A stretch of 64,000 nucleotides of DNA. Origin: Huaxiibacter chinensis (GTDB lineage: Bacteria > Pseudomonadota > Gammaproteobacteria > Enterobacterales > Enterobacteriaceae). The notes under the pieces are model-generated. The model saw only the letters and a program-made list of their open reading frames with translations. It was not told the origin of the DNA and did no database searches. Positions within the stretch are counted from its first letter, which is position 1; each line of letters opens with the position of its first letter. The position numbers and the translations under genes were made by a program. Location of the stretch: the NCBI RefSeq assembly GCF_022171985.1, contig NZ_JAJVHF010000005.1:230160-294159 (forward strand), written 5' to 3'. This document shows positions 8,798-18,140 of this stretch, piece by piece.

Positions 8798-9571
8798 CTA
8801 GTTCTGGGAGCCTTTCAGGAATTGCTGCAAGCGCGGGCTTTGCGGGTTACCGAGCACGTCGTCGGGGTGGCCCTGCTCTTCGATTTTACCCTGATGAAGG
8901 AAAATAACGTGGTTGGAAACGTTGCGCGCAAAACTCATTTCATGCGTGACGACGACCATCGTTTTCCCCTCTTCGGCCAGTTTTTGCATAATGCGCAGCA
9001 CTTCACCGACCAGTTCAGGATCCAGCGCGGAAGTGGGTTCATCGAACAGTAAGACCTCAGGCTCCATTGCCAGCGCCCGTGCAATGGAGACACGCTGCTG
9101 TTGGCCGCCCGATAAATGCACCGGGTACTTTATCTGCTGCCGCTCGTCGATCCCCACCTTCGCCAGATACTTCTCTGCACGCGCCCGGGCCTCTTGCTTG
9201 CTTAATCCCAACACCTGAATGGGTGCTTCCATGACGTTCTCAATCACCGTCATATGGCTCCAGAGGTTGAAGTGCTGGAAGACCATGGTCAGGCGCGTAC
9301 GCAACAGGCGCAGCTGATTTTTGTCCCCCACCTTGAGCTGACCGTCTTTATCGCGCAGCAGCGTAATATTTTGCCCGCTGACAATAATCGACCCTTCGCT
9401 GGGTTTTTCGAGGAAATTGATGCAGCGCAGAAAGGTACTTTTCCCCGAGCCGGATGAGCCGATAATGCTGATGACATCGCCTGCGTTAGCCTGTAGCGAT
9501 ACCCCTTTCAGCACTTCATGTTCGCCGTAGCGTTTGTGCAGATCAATAACGTTTAGTTTGTTCTCAGCCAT
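8798..9571 (-). CDS. hisP: Histidine/lysine-arginine-ornithine ABC transporter ATPase HisP
   Basis: 257 residues. Walker A GSSGSGKS is at residues 38-45, the ABC signature LSGGQQQR at 153-160, Walker B LLFDEP at 174-179, and the switch histidine in VVTHEMS. HisP forms a dimer that powers import through HisQ-HisM in the inner membrane, with HisJ and ArgT as periplasmic binding proteins. Last gene of the leftward hisJ-hisQ-hisM-hisP operon, 8 nt after hisM. Its 3' end abuts the 44-bp array. Confidence 0.97.
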   Translation of the reverse strand: MAENKLNVIDLHKRYGEHEVLKGVSLQANAGDVISIIGSSGSGKSTFLRCINFLEKPSEGSIIVSGQNITLLRDKDGQLKVGDKNQLRLLRTRLTMVFQHFNLWSHMTVIENVMEAPIQVLGLSKQEARARAEKYLAKVGIDERQQIKYPVHLSGGQQQRVSIARALAMEPEVLLFDEPTSALDPELVGEVLRIMQKLAEEGKTMVVVTHEMSFARNVSNHVIFLHQGKIEEQGHPDDVLGNPQSPRLQQFLKGSQN

Positions 9572-9579
9572 CTTAATTC

Positions 9580-10296
9580 TCAGTGCGTCGAAGAAGGTTT
9601 GATATGCTGCAGCCAGCGTTTTTCCGCTTTACGGAACAGGCTAATCAGGACATACGAAATAAGTAAATAAAGCACCGCCGCCAGACCGAATGCGGTAAAG
9701 GGCTGGTAGGTTGCCGAGTTGATATCTCGCGCAATCTTCAGTAAATCCGGCACCGTGGCGGTGAACGCCAGCGCGGTGGAGTGCAGCATCAAAATGACTT
9801 CGTTACTGTAGGCGGGCAGCGCAATGCGCAGCGCCGACGGTAAAATAATGCAGCGATAGAGTTTCACCGATGAAAAGCCATACGCGCGCGCCGCTTCTAT
9901 TTCACCATAGGGCACAGAGCGAATCGCCCCGGCAAAGATCTCCGTCGTATAGGCACAGGTGTTCAGGGTCAGTGCCAGCACGGTACAGTTCAGACCGCTG
10001 CGGAAGAAGGCATTGAGCATCTCGGTGCCTTTCACAATCTCCAGCGTATACATCCCGGAATAAAATACCAGGAGCTGCACGTAGAGCGGTGTTCCGCGAA
10101 ACACATACGTAAACAGCCAAATCGGGAAGCGGATAAATTTGTTATTCGACACGCGTCCGATGGCGAGGAAAATCGCCAGCACGCCCCCCATCACAACGGA
10201 TGAGATCAGCAGCCACAGCGTAATGGCAACGCCGGTAAAGCGATAGCCATCGGTCCAGAGCAGCGATTTCCAGTATTCCTGAATAATCTCAATCAC
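9580..10296 (-). CDS. hisM: Histidine/LAO ABC transporter permease HisM
   Basis: 238 residues, about five membrane helices, with the cytoplasmic EAA loop ([20 protein letters not shown]) that docks on HisP. It pairs with HisQ to form the channel. The gene starts with GTG at 10296, overlapping the hisQ stop as GTGA, as in E. coli. A full-length, high-identity match to enterobacterial HisM. Confidence 0.97.
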   Translation of the reverse strand: MIEIIQEYWKSLLWTDGYRFTGVAITLWLLISSVVMGGVLAIFLAIGRVSNNKFIRFPIWLFTYVFRGTPLYVQLLVFYSGMYTLEIVKGTEMLNAFFRSGLNCTVLALTLNTCAYTTEIFAGAIRSVPYGEIEAARAYGFSSVKLYRCIILPSALRIALPAYSNEVILMLHSTALAFTATVPDLLKIARDINSATYQPFTAFGLAAVLYLLISYVLISLFRKAEKRWLQHIKPSSTH

Positions 10297-10979
10297 AGGT
10301 CAGCCCTCTTCACACCCACGGAGTAGCGACGTTCGAGCAGAAGCAGCACACCATTGGAGACTGTCGTAAAGACCAGATAGATAACGCCGCACACTACGGC
10401 AAAATAGAAGGGTTCCCAGGTGCTTTTACCCGCCAGCTGCGTGGCTTTCACCACGTCTTCCAGGCCCAGCAACGAAACCAGCGCGGTGGCTTTCAGGATA
10501 ACCTGCCAGTTGTTGCCAATGCCGGGAAGCGCATAGCGCATCATCGCCGGGAACATAATGCGACGGAAGGTTTGCGACGCGGTAAAACCAAAGGCGGTGG
10601 CGGCTTCAATGTGCCCGCGGGGGACAGCCATATACGCGCCACGGAAGGTTTCCGTAAAATAGGCACCGTAAATAAAGCCCAGCGTAATGATACCCGCGAC
10701 CATAGGGTCGATGTCGATTTGCGACATGCCGATGGCATCCGTCACGCCATTCAGCGCGATTTGCAGGCCATAGAAGATCAGCAACATCAAAACCAGATCG
10801 GGCACGCCGCGAATCAACGTCGTGTAAGCTTCAAACACCAGCGCCAGAATGCGGTTGCTTGAGAGTTTGGCCCCCGCCCCCGCCAGGCCTATCAGCACCG
10901 CCAGCACCACGGAGCTGAGAGCCAGCTCAAGGGTGACCAACGCGCCCTGTAAAATAACGCCAGAAAATCCGTACAGCAT
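10293..10979 (-). CDS. hisQ: Histidine/LAO ABC transporter permease HisQ
   Basis: 228 residues with about five membrane segments and an EAA loop (HIEAATAFGFTASQTFRRI). Partner of HisM. Translationally coupled to hisM through a 4-nt overlap. It lies 88 nt after hisJ, and a strong hairpin in that gap may lower transporter expression relative to the binding protein. Confidence 0.97.
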   Translation of the reverse strand: MLYGFSGVILQGALVTLELALSSVVLAVLIGLAGAGAKLSSNRILALVFEAYTTLIRGVPDLVLMLLIFYGLQIALNGVTDAIGMSQIDIDPMVAGIITLGFIYGAYFTETFRGAYMAVPRGHIEAATAFGFTASQTFRRIMFPAMMRYALPGIGNNWQVILKATALVSLLGLEDVVKATQLAGKSTWEPFYFAVVCGVIYLVFTTVSNGVLLLLERRYSVGVKRADL

Positions 10980-11023
10980 ACCGCCTGCCCTGTCGTGTCG
11001 TGAGTCGTGATTCCGTGTCTTTT

Positions 11024-11044
11024 CCCCTCCTTATTCAGGAGGGG
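11024..11044 (-). other. Hairpin between hisJ and hisQ
   Basis: CCCCTCC-TTATTCA-GGAGGGG forms a 7-bp GC-rich stem. On the transcribed (minus) strand it is followed after the stem by GAAAAGAC, not a U-run, so it is more likely a 3'-end stabiliser or partial terminator that leaves more hisJ than hisQMP mRNA. Differential expression is known for binding-protein operons; its use here is inference. Confidence 0.5.
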
Positions 11045-11067
11045 CCGCACGTTATTGAGCGGAGCGC

Positions 11068-11850
11068 TTAGCCGCCATAAACATCAAAGTCGAAGTATTT
11101 CTTCGCCAGTTTTTCGTAGGTGCCGTCAGCACGCATTTCAGCAAAGGCTTTATTCAGCGCTTCACGCAGTTCGTTATCTTCTTTACGCAGGCCCATGCCG
11201 GTACCCACGCCGAAGAGCTTCTCGTCTTTAATTGACGGGCCGCCAAATTTGTAATCTTTCCCCACAGGCTGTTTCAGGAAGCCTTCGCTGGCTGCAACTT
11301 CATCCTGGAAAGCGGCGTCGATACGCCCTGCCGTCAGGTCCGCATAGATATTTTCCTGACCCTGGTAGGAGACAATTTCAATCCCTTTTGGCGCCCAGTG
11401 TTCGTTACCGTAAGTTTCCTGTGTCGTGCCTTGCAGCACGCCGACACGCTTGCCTTTCAGAGACGCGATCGTTGGCTGAATATCAGAAGAGTTCGCCACC
11501 ACCAGACGAGAATCGGCGGCGTAGAGTTTGTCGGTAAACGCGATCTCCTGCTGACGCTTTTCAGTGATCGAGAGTGAAGACATGATCACGTCGATCTTTT
11601 TGGCTTTCAGCGAGGGGATCAGCGCATCCAGCGGGTTCTCAACGTAGGTACATTGCGTTTTGATACGCTTGCAGAGCTCATTCGCTAAATCGATATCAAA
11701 ACCGACCAGTTCACCCTTCGCATTCTTCGATTCAAAGGGGGCATAAGTCGGATCGGTACCAATGCGGACTTTTTGCGGAAGGGCGGCGAAAGCTGCGGTA
11801 GCACTGGAAAAGGCCAGTACCAGAGAAAGGGACAACACCAGTTTTTTCAT
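11068..11850 (-). CDS. hisJ: Histidine-binding periplasmic protein HisJ
   Basis: 260 residues with a 22-residue signal peptide (MKKLVLSLS..., cut after AAFA). The mature protein is a two-lobed solute-binding protein starting [17 protein letters not shown]. It binds L-histidine and delivers it to HisQMP. ATG 11850 is used because GAGGATAAAT precedes it; an in-frame ATG 12 nt upstream would spoil the signal peptide. It is paralogous to the adjacent ArgT along its whole length. Confidence 0.96.
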   Translation of the reverse strand: MKKLVLSLSLVLAFSSATAAFAALPQKVRIGTDPTYAPFESKNAKGELVGFDIDLANELCKRIKTQCTYVENPLDALIPSLKAKKIDVIMSSLSITEKRQQEIAFTDKLYAADSRLVVANSSDIQPTIASLKGKRVGVLQGTTQETYGNEHWAPKGIEIVSYQGQENIYADLTAGRIDAAFQDEVAASEGFLKQPVGKDYKFGGPSIKDEKLFGVGTGMGLRKEDNELREALNKAFAEMRADGTYEKLAKKYFDFDVYGG

Positions 11851-11971
11851 ATTTATCCTCAACAGACTGTCTTTAACGGGATTTTACGACGACGGAGTGC
11901 CATTAATGTGCCATTAATTCCCTCAGCAAGGCAAAGTTTTATGCCTGTTGAGCGCAATATTTTGCATTACA

Positions 11972-11989
11972 AATGCTTAAGTATGCACT
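11972..11989 (-). promoter_or_regulatory. Possible ArgR (ARG-box-like) site upstream of hisJ
   Basis: AATGCTTAAGTATGCACT contains TGCTT-AAGT-ATGCA, resembling the ARG-box dyad TGAAT-N4-ATTCA in spacing but only partly in sequence. A second similar dyad (GCATTACAAATGC) lies just beside it at 11964-11976. E. coli hisJ and argT are reported ArgR targets. Weak evidence. Confidence 0.35.
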
Positions 11990-11993
11990 GAGC

Positions 11994-12030
11994 GATCCAA
12001 AAGAGTGCAGCGTCTGCACCCTTTTGGGTC
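11994..12030 (-). terminator. Long hairpin between argT and hisJ
   Basis: Two 17-nt arms (11994-12010 and 12014-12030) with a 3-nt loop pair at 15 of 17 positions, plus one wobble and one mismatch. Outer parts are A/T-rich (CCAAAAG / CTTTTGG) and the inner stem is GTGCAG/CTGCAC. It probably ends most argT transcripts, so that hisJ uses its own promoter. There is no clean U-tract beyond the stem. Confidence 0.6.
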
Positions 12031-12088
12031 AAAGAGCTCCAGGCGGTGGCCTGCGAAATCGCAACGATTCCCTGCAAGCCAGCGTGGA

Positions 12089-12871
12089 TTAATCACCGTA
12101 GACGTTAAAGTCGAAGTATTTTTTCGCCAGTTTGTCGTAGGTCCCGTCTTTACGCAGTTCGGTAAAAGCTTTATCAAATGCCGCTTTCAGCTCGGTATCA
12201 TCTTTACGCAGACCAATACCGGTACCGTCGCCAAAGTACTTTTTATCTTTCACGGACGGGCCAGCAAACGCGTACTCTTTACCCGCAGGTTGTTTCAGGA
12301 AGCCTTCGCTCGCGGCAACTTCATCCTGGAACGCGGCGTCAAGGCGACCAGCCGAGAGATCCGAATAGATTAAATCCTGATTCTGATAAGCGACCACGTC
12401 CACGCCCTTCTCACGCCAGTTTGCGTTGGCATAGCCTTCCTGGGTTGACCCCTGAAGCACGCCCACATGCTTGCCTTTCAGCGAGTCGATGGTGGGCTGA
12501 ATCGGAGAGCCTTTCGCGGCAATCAGGCGGGAGTCGGCAGCATAGAGCTTCTCAGAGAAGGCAATCTCCTGCTGACGTTTTTCGGTAATAGAGAGGGAGG
12601 AAATAATCGCGTCGATCTTCTTGGCTTTCAGCGAGGGAATAAGCGCGTCAAAATCGCTGCCCACCCAGGTGCATTTCACCGACATACGTTTGCACATCTC
12701 ATTGCCCAGATCGATATCAAACCCAACAAAATCGCCTTTCGCATCTTTGGAAGAGAATGGCGCGTAAGTAGCGTCAGTTCCGATACGTACTGTCTGAGGC
12801 AGTGCTGCATAGCTGCTCGCCGCCGCACTTAACCCCACCAGCAAAGACAGAGCAAGAACCGTCTTCTTCAT
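12089..12871 (-). CDS. argT: Lysine/arginine/ornithine-binding periplasmic protein ArgT
   Basis: 260 residues with a signal peptide of about 22 residues ([22 protein letters not shown], then [11 protein letters not shown]). It is the LAO-binding protein that shares HisQMP with HisJ. Both binding proteins have identical length and collinear sequence, showing tandem duplication. The gene is preceded by a sigma-54 promoter element, in line with nitrogen-regulated argT in enterics. Confidence 0.96.
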   Translation of the reverse strand: MKKTVLALSLLVGLSAAASSYAALPQTVRIGTDATYAPFSSKDAKGDFVGFDIDLGNEMCKRMSVKCTWVGSDFDALIPSLKAKKIDAIISSLSITEKRQQEIAFSEKLYAADSRLIAAKGSPIQPTIDSLKGKHVGVLQGSTQEGYANANWREKGVDVVAYQNQDLIYSDLSAGRLDAAFQDEVAASEGFLKQPAGKEYAFAGPSVKDKKYFGDGTGIGLRKDDTELKAAFDKAFTELRKDGTYDKLAKKYFDFNVYGD

Positions 12872-12936
12872 ACATTTACCCTCAAGTACCGTGATTTTAT
12901 TATGTATTGTGTTGTGTGTTGTATAGCAGGGCTTCT

Positions 12937-12954
12937 CTTGCAGGTCTTATGCCA
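12937..12954 (-). promoter_or_regulatory. argT: Sigma-54 promoter of argT
   Basis: On the minus strand TGGCATAAGACCTGCAAG has the invariant GG and GC with exactly 10 nt between them (consensus TGGCAC-N5-TTGCA). The start would be near 12928, leaving a 57-nt leader before the argT ATG at 12871. A partial NtrC-like half-site (AATGGTGAA) lies about 80 nt further upstream, near 13018-13026. Fits the known RpoN/NtrC control of argT in Salmonella. Confidence 0.78.
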
Positions 12955-13109
12955 CTTTACCGTCCATGAATAAATTTGACGTTAAATATGTTAATAAAAC
13001 GTTGCGATATTGCCTTAATGGTGAAAGATAGCAGGTCTGACGGACGAACCGCAGCGGGAAAAAGGGAAAATACGAATTAAATGTCGAGGATATGATCGCT
13101 GTTGCAGAT

Positions 13110-13128
13110 TTGCCCTGAAACAGGGCAA
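13110..13128. other. Hairpin downstream of ubiX
   Basis: TTGCCCTG-AAA-CAGGGCAA is a perfect 8-bp stem with a 3-nt loop, 34 nt past the ubiX stop. It lacks a U-run on the ubiX strand, so it may be a 3'-end stabiliser or a weak terminator. Confidence 0.45.
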
Positions 13129-13161
13129 CCTGGCATTTCATGCACTCAGATTGAGCACGTT

Positions 13162-13731
13162 TCAGGCACCCTGCCAGCGAGTAAAGAGATCGTCCGGCAG
13201 GGTGATATCAAACTGATCGAGCACGCGGTTCACCGTCTGGTTAATCACATCGTCCAGCGTTTGTGGACGGTGATAGAAGGCCGGCACCGGCGGCATGATG
13301 ACAGCGCCCAGCTCTGAAGCCTGCGTCATCAGGCGCAGATGACCAAGGTGCAGCGGCGTTTCACGCACGCACAGCACCAGCGGACGCCGTTCTTTTAACA
13401 CCACATCCGCCGCGCGGGTCACCAGCGTGTCGGTATAGCTGTTGACGATGCCAGAGAGCGTTTTTATCGAGCAAGGCAGGATAACCATGCCGGCCGTCTT
13501 AAACGAGCCAGAAGAGATGCTGGCAGCGATATCCCGGGCGTCGTGAACCACATCGGCCAGTGACTGGACATCACGCAGGGAAAAATCGGTTTCGAGGGAG
13601 AGGGTCTGCCGTGCGGCCTGGCTCATCACCAGATGCGTTTCCACTTCTGCTACGTCGCGCAGCACCTGCAACAGGCGCACGCCATAAATTGCGCCGCTGG
13701 CACCGCTGATGCCTACTATGAGTCGTTTCAT
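13162..13731 (-). CDS. ubiX: Flavin prenyltransferase UbiX
   Basis: 189 residues, the same length as E. coli UbiX. The flavoprotein start is MKRLIVGISGASGAIYGVRLL, followed by SISSGSF and PCSIKTLSGI, features of the family. UbiX prenylates FMN to make the cofactor of the decarboxylase UbiD in ubiquinone synthesis. ATG 13731 is chosen because longer in-frame starts add 40 non-homologous residues. It lies downstream of purF with an 88-nt gap that contains a hairpin. Confidence 0.96.
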   Translation of the reverse strand: MKRLIVGISGASGAIYGVRLLQVLRDVAEVETHLVMSQAARQTLSLETDFSLRDVQSLADVVHDARDIAASISSGSFKTAGMVILPCSIKTLSGIVNSYTDTLVTRAADVVLKERRPLVLCVRETPLHLGHLRLMTQASELGAVIMPPVPAFYHRPQTLDDVINQTVNRVLDQFDITLPDDLFTRWQGA

Positions 13732-13788
13732 GAATTCGCCCTTTCGTGTTTCAGGGCAGACTGTGCAGGATTTTACGGGGAGTTGCAA

Positions 13789-13808
13789 GTGAGGGCCAGC
13801 GCCCTCAC
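13789..13808 (-). terminator. Hairpin after purF
   Basis: GTGAGGGC-CAGC-GCCCTCAC forms a perfect 8-bp stem with a 4-nt loop, 11 nt beyond the purF stop. No U-run follows, so termination may be partial, allowing some read-through into ubiX. Confidence 0.5.
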
Positions 13809-13819
13809 CTGCCAGACAA

Positions 13820-15337
13820 TCAGCCTTCGTTATGCATTTCGAGGCTTTCAAGATCGTTTTGCATCTGAATCGCTTTTACATCGTCATTGCGCAGCGAGTC
13901 GAGATAGTCCAGATATTGTTGATCAACATCTTTGGTCACGTAGATCCCGTTAAAGACGGAACATTCAAACTGCTGAATATCCGGATTTTCAGCGCGTACC
14001 GCTTCAATCAGATCGTCGAGATCCTGGAAAATCAGACCATCGGCGCCGATAATCTGGCGGATCTCATCCACTTCACGACCATGCGCAATCAGCTCGTTGG
14101 CGGTAGGCATGTCGATACCATAGACGTTAGGGAAACGAATTTCAGGCGCGGCGGACGCCAGATAGACTTTCTTCGCCCCTGCTTCGCGTGCCATCTCGAT
14201 AATCTGCTCAGAGGTGGTGCCGCGCACGATAGAGTCATCTACCAGCAACACGTTCTTATCACGGAATTCAGCGCGGTTCGCGTTCAGTTTACGGCGTACC
14301 GATTTACGACGCAGCTGCTGCCCCGGCATGATAAAGGTGCGGCCCACGTAGCGGTTTTTCACGAAGCCCTGGCGGTATGGCTTATCCAGAATACGCGCAA
14401 TTTCCAGTGCAATATCGCAGGACGTTTCCGGAATAGGGATCACCACGTCGATATCCAGGTCATCCCACTCGCGAGCGATCTTCTCACCGAGTTTGGTCCC
14501 CATAGTGACGCGAGCGCTGTACACGGAAATTTTATCGATGAAAGAGTCCGGACGTGCGAAGTAAACGTATTCAAACAGGCACGGGTTGGAGACCGGATTA
14601 TCCGCACACTGACGGGTAAATAACTGGCCTTTTTCAGCGATGTAGACCGCTTCACCAGGCGCCACGTCGCGCAGGAATTCAAAGCCCAGCGTATCCAGCG
14701 CAACGCTCTCAGAGGCCACCATATATTCGGTGCGGCCATCGCCGAGATCGCGTTTACCCAGAACCAGCGGGCGAATACCGTTAGGATCGCGGAAGGCAAC
14801 CATACCGTGCCCGATAATCATTGCAACACAAGCGTACGCCCCGCGGATCTGGCGGTTCGTGGCCGCGACCGCAGCAAAGATGTTATCCGCTTCCAGCGGA
14901 TAATGACGGAAATTATCCAGCTCGCTGGCGAAGATATTGAGCAGGATTTCTGAATCAGAGGTGGTGTTAATGTGACGACGTTTCTCTTCGAACAGTTTTT
15001 TACGCAACTCATGCGCGTTGGTCAGATTGCCATTGTGGGCAAGCGTGATGCCATACGGAGAGTTAACGTAAAACGGCTGAGCTTCGGAGGCGCTGGAACT
15101 GCCAGCGGTAGGATAACGAACGTGACCAATACCCATGTTACCTTGCAGGCGCTGCATATGGCGGGCTTCAAACACGTCGTTTACCAGGCCGTTCGCCTTA
15201 CGTAAACGGAAGCAGTTGTTTGCATCAATGGTAATGATACCCGCAGCATCCTGGCCACGGTGCTGAAGCACCGATAACGCGTCATAAATAGACTGGTTTA
15301 CCGGCATGAAACCGGCGATCCCGACAATACCGCACAT
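13820..15337 (-). CDS. purF: Amidophosphoribosyltransferase PurF
   Basis: 505 residues. The start [10 protein letters not shown] exposes Cys2, the glutaminase nucleophile, after Met removal. The PRPP-binding motif [14 protein letters not shown] lies near residue 365. It makes phosphoribosylamine, the first committed step of purine synthesis. It follows cvpA by 36 nt and shares the PurR-controlled promoter upstream of cvpA. Confidence 0.98.
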   Translation of the reverse strand: MCGIVGIAGFMPVNQSIYDALSVLQHRGQDAAGIITIDANNCFRLRKANGLVNDVFEARHMQRLQGNMGIGHVRYPTAGSSSASEAQPFYVNSPYGITLAHNGNLTNAHELRKKLFEEKRRHINTTSDSEILLNIFASELDNFRHYPLEADNIFAAVAATNRQIRGAYACVAMIIGHGMVAFRDPNGIRPLVLGKRDLGDGRTEYMVASESVALDTLGFEFLRDVAPGEAVYIAEKGQLFTRQCADNPVSNPCLFEYVYFARPDSFIDKISVYSARVTMGTKLGEKIAREWDDLDIDVVIPIPETSCDIALEIARILDKPYRQGFVKNRYVGRTFIMPGQQLRRKSVRRKLNANRAEFRDKNVLLVDDSIVRGTTSEQIIEMAREAGAKKVYLASAAPEIRFPNVYGIDMPTANELIAHGREVDEIRQIIGADGLIFQDLDDLIEAVRAENPDIQQFECSVFNGIYVTKDVDQQYLDYLDSLRNDDVKAIQMQNDLESLEMHNEG

Positions 15338-15373
15338 TCGTCTTTTCCTCGTTAAGCCACATCTCAGAGCGCA

Positions 15374-15862
15374 TTACGCCCTGGGCAAGAAACTCGACGA
15401 GCTTTGCAGATAGTCAAAGAACCATCTGATGATAAAGCTGAACTGTGGAATCAGCTGCGATTTCTGCCAGTCTTCACTTTTGGAGAACCCGGTAAAGGTA
15501 TCCAGGAAGAACAGTATGGCGGCCACAATCAGCGCCCCTCGCAACGCCCCGAAACAGATCCCGAGCACCCTGTCCGTTCCTGACAGACCGGTTTTCTCGA
15601 CCAGCTGACCTATCACATAGTTGACGATAGCGCCGACAATCAGCGTCGCGATAAACAGCACCGCGATGGCGATTCCATTTCGGACCAGTTCATCTTCAAA
15701 GCCCGTGAACCAGACAGACAGGTAAGTGTAGTAATGACTGGCGACAAAGAAAGCACAACCCCATGTCACCAGCGATAACGCTTCACGTACAAAGCCACGG
15801 ATCAGGCTAACCAGACAGGAAAAACCTATCACCGCAATGATGGCGTAATCAATCCAGACCAT
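15374..15862 (-). CDS. cvpA: Colicin V production protein CvpA
   Basis: 162 residues with about four membrane helices; starts MVWIDYAIIAVIGFSCLVSLIRGF, exactly the family start. An inner-membrane protein needed for colicin V export and linked to bile-salt and envelope stress tolerance; mechanism unknown. GGGAC precedes ATG 15862, while an upstream in-frame start would add 41 unrelated residues. First gene of the cvpA-purF(-ubiX) unit. Confidence 0.95.
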   Translation of the reverse strand: MVWIDYAIIAVIGFSCLVSLIRGFVREALSLVTWGCAFFVASHYYTYLSVWFTGFEDELVRNGIAIAVLFIATLIVGAIVNYVIGQLVEKTGLSGTDRVLGICFGALRGALIVAAILFFLDTFTGFSKSEDWQKSQLIPQFSFIIRWFFDYLQSSSSFLPRA

Positions 15863-15918
15863 ATATGTCCCACGATTTAACGCCCTGTCATCCAGTTCGG
15901 GGCGAATTCTAACAGAAA

Positions 15919-15934
15919 AAGAAAACGTTTGCGT
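15919..15934 (-). promoter_or_regulatory. PurR operator
   Basis: Minus-strand ACGCAAACGTTTTCTT matches the PurR consensus ACGCAAACGTTTTCNT at every defined position. It lies 57-72 nt before the cvpA ATG, as in the E. coli purF operon. PurR with hypoxanthine or guanine would repress cvpA-purF. Confidence 0.9.
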
Positions 15935-16039
15935 AGGGATTTCCTTCCCTCGCGTAAATAAAAAAGGCGCTGAAAAAATGATCAACGCCGATGGCTTATG
16001 CGCCTCTTTGGGCGGATGCCTTCCCCTTCATACTGCTGC

Positions 16040-16088
16040 TTTCCCTTCGGGTAGCACGCCTGAATCGCTGCGCTACCCTGGCGGGAAA
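16040..16088 (-). other. Two-tier inverted repeat after dedD
   Basis: Outer arms TTTCCC (16040-16045) and GGGAAA (16083-16088) enclose inner arms GGGTAGC (16049-16055) and GCTACCC (16072-16078). It lies 27 nt past the dedD stop in the 252-nt gap before cvpA. Probably a terminator-like or stabilising structure; there is no U-run. Confidence 0.4.
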
Positions 16089-16114
16089 AGGACAGGATAA
16101 GGAAAAATTACGCG

Positions 16115-16813
16115 TCAGTTCGCGCTGTAGTTCATCACCACGCCGCTTAACCCGGAGATCTGCTTCAGTTCGCCAAGCGAGCCTTTAAGCTTATCTTTAG
16201 ACGCGTCCGGACCCACCAGGATACGGGTGATTTTACCCTGTACAGGGGTCGTTGGTGAAGTATAAGCACGGTACCCTGCGCTACGCAGTTTGCTGACCAC
16301 CTCGTTAACTTTGTCCGCGTTTTTAAGCGCCCCCAACTGCACCACGTACGCTTTGCCGGTCGGGGCGGGTTTCTCTTCCTGGACCGGTTTTTCCGGCGGC
16401 GTTTCCGCTGCTGCAGCCAGTTGCTCAGCGGCTTTGTCACGCGGAGGTTTAGGCTGAGGCTTTTCGGCCGGTTTTACTTTTTCGACGGGCTTAGGTTGTA
16501 CGGCAGGTTCAGGAATCGGATCCAGATCGGCGTTGTTTGCCGCCAGCCGTGAAGCGTCCAGCGACGGCGCCGCCGCGTCTCCGGCACGCACTTCTTCTGC
16601 AGCCCCTTCAGGCGGCTGTGCAGGCAGGGCCTGCGTTGCCGCAGGAAGCATATCGGGCTCATCACGATCGCCAGGTTTAGGCACCAGCGGAATCGCTGCG
16701 AACTCGTCCTGATAATGTTTTTTCTGCCCGTCGAGCAGGCCCGGAAGAATGATCACTCCCAGTGCAACCAGCACAATTGTGCCCGCTAAACGGTTCTGAA
16801 ACTTACTCGCCAC
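16115..16813 (-). CDS. dedD: Cell-division protein DedD (SPOR domain)
   Basis: 232 residues: a short cytoplasmic N-terminus, one membrane helix (about residues 9-27, LAGTIVLVALGVIILPGLL), a long Pro/Lys/Ala/Glu-rich periplasmic linker, and a C-terminal SPOR domain (about 155-232, AYVVQLGALKNADKVNE...). SPOR binds denuded septal peptidoglycan and brings DedD to the division site. The start overlaps the folC end by 11 nt, so the two are probably coupled. Confidence 0.95.
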   Translation of the reverse strand: MASKFQNRLAGTIVLVALGVIILPGLLDGQKKHYQDEFAAIPLVPKPGDRDEPDMLPAATQALPAQPPEGAAEEVRAGDAAAPSLDASRLAANNADLDPIPEPAVQPKPVEKVKPAEKPQPKPPRDKAAEQLAAAAETPPEKPVQEEKPAPTGKAYVVQLGALKNADKVNEVVSKLRSAGYRAYTSPTTPVQGKITRILVGPDASKDKLKGSLGELKQISGLSGVVMNYSAN

Positions 16814-18071
16814 CGGTTCTCCCCGCGTCCATCACATCCATGACATGTGCCACCGTATGGAATGATCCACACACCAGCACGGTATCTTCTGGTCTGGCAT
16901 CGGCCATCGCCGCGCGCCAGGCCTGCGCCACGCTCTGAAAAATGCTGCCCTTGCCAAGATGTTCCATGAGCTGTTCGGCAGTCGCGCCACGCGGCCCTTC
17001 CAGAGGAGCACAATACCAGCAATCGACAACACTCTCCATGCAGGCCAGCGTGCCGCCAATATCTTTATCATGAAGCATACCGATAACCGCAAGAACGCGC
17101 CCGGTTTTTGGTAACGATTTCAGGCGTCCGGCCAGGTAGGCTGCCGCATGCGGATTATGCGCCACATCCAGAATCAGACGCGGTGCTTCACTGACAATCT
17201 GAAAGCGCCCCGGTAAAAGCGCATGCTCAATGCCGTCGCGGATGGCCTGCTCACTTACCGGCAATCCGCTTGCCCGCAGCGCCGCCAGCGCGGTCGCGGC
17301 GTTAGGTTGAGGCACCTGCGGCAATGGCAGATTATCCAGCGTCCCCTGCGCGTCGCTAAAGCGCCAGCTATTTTCCATCACCTCATCATGCCAGTCCGCA
17401 TCACGACGCAGCAGAATCGCGCCTTTCTCTTTTGCAACGTCCGCGATGGTGTGCGGCATATCGGGCTCACCGACAACCGCCGGTTTATTGGCGCGGAAAA
17501 TGCCAGCCTTCTCACGGCCAATGCTTTCGCGATCGGGGCCGAGCCAGTCAATATGATCCAGCGCGATGCTGGTTACCACGGAGACATCGGCATCAACCAT
17601 GTTCGTGGCATCCAGGCGACCGCCCAGTCCGACCTCCAGAATCACCACATCGAGCTGCGCCTGTTTAAACAGCCACAGCGCCGAGAGCGTCCCGTATTCG
17701 AAATAGGTCAAAGAGGTGTCACCGCGCGCCGCTTCAATCTCGGCGAATGAGGCGGTGTGCGCGGACTCGGGCAGTTCGGTGTTCTGCACGCGGACACGCT
17801 CCGTATAGCGGACGAGGTGCGGCGAGCTGTACACGCCGACCTTGTAACCTGCGGCCATCAGCACCATTTCCAGCGTCCGGCAGGTTGTCCCTTTGCCGTT
17901 CGTGCCCGCCACGGTAAACACAAAGGGAGCCGGTTTCAGGACGCCCAGACGCGCCGCAACCTGGCTTATGCGCTCAAGCCCCATATCGATGGTTTTACTG
18001 TGCAGGTTTTCCAGATAAGAAAGCCACGTGACCAGGGGTGACGTGGCTTGGGGAATACTGTTATTTTCCAT
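16803..18071 (-). CDS. folC: Dihydrofolate synthase / folylpolyglutamate synthase FolC
   Basis: 422 residues, equal to E. coli FolC. The ATP-binding loop GTNGKGTT is at residues 56-63, with the Mur-ligase-like central domain (VTSIALDHIDWLG) and C-terminal domain (ILDVAHNPHA). It adds glutamate to dihydropteroate and further glutamates to folates. ATG 18071 is preferred over an in-frame GTG at 18080 on family length; the ribosome site is weak for both. Overlaps dedD. Confidence 0.96.
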   Translation of the reverse strand: MENNSIPQATSPLVTWLSYLENLHSKTIDMGLERISQVAARLGVLKPAPFVFTVAGTNGKGTTCRTLEMVLMAAGYKVGVYSSPHLVRYTERVRVQNTELPESAHTASFAEIEAARGDTSLTYFEYGTLSALWLFKQAQLDVVILEVGLGGRLDATNMVDADVSVVTSIALDHIDWLGPDRESIGREKAGIFRANKPAVVGEPDMPHTIADVAKEKGAILLRRDADWHDEVMENSWRFSDAQGTLDNLPLPQVPQPNAATALAALRASGLPVSEQAIRDGIEHALLPGRFQIVSEAPRLILDVAHNPHAAAYLAGRLKSLPKTGRVLAVIGMLHDKDIGGTLACMESVVDCWYCAPLEGPRGATAEQLMEHLGKGSIFQSVAQAWRAAMADARPEDTVLVCGSFHTVAHVMDVMDAGRTGGE

Positions 18072-18102
18072 GATACGCACTTTTCAGTTACGAAGAGAAA
18101 GC

Positions 18103-18134
18103 AAAAGGGCAGCGCCAACCGGCCCTGCCCTTTT
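18103..18134 (-). terminator. Terminator after accD
   Basis: AAAAGGGCAG and CTGCCCTTTT pair perfectly over 10 bp around a 12-nt loop, 7 nt beyond the accD stop. The stem itself supplies a TTTT end on the minus strand. Likely intrinsic terminator separating accD from folC. Confidence 0.7.
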
Positions 18135-18140
18135 GAGTGA

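Noticed and set aside
8441..8801. Two overlapping open frames of about 110 codons through the 44-bp array
   Set aside because: Both are read from the same non-coding tandem repeat and give a low-complexity peptide. They have no ribosome site and run into the hisP end.
13832..14623. Open frame antisense to purF
   Set aside because: The minus strand encodes the complete PurF with all catalytic motifs; the complement has no supporting signal.
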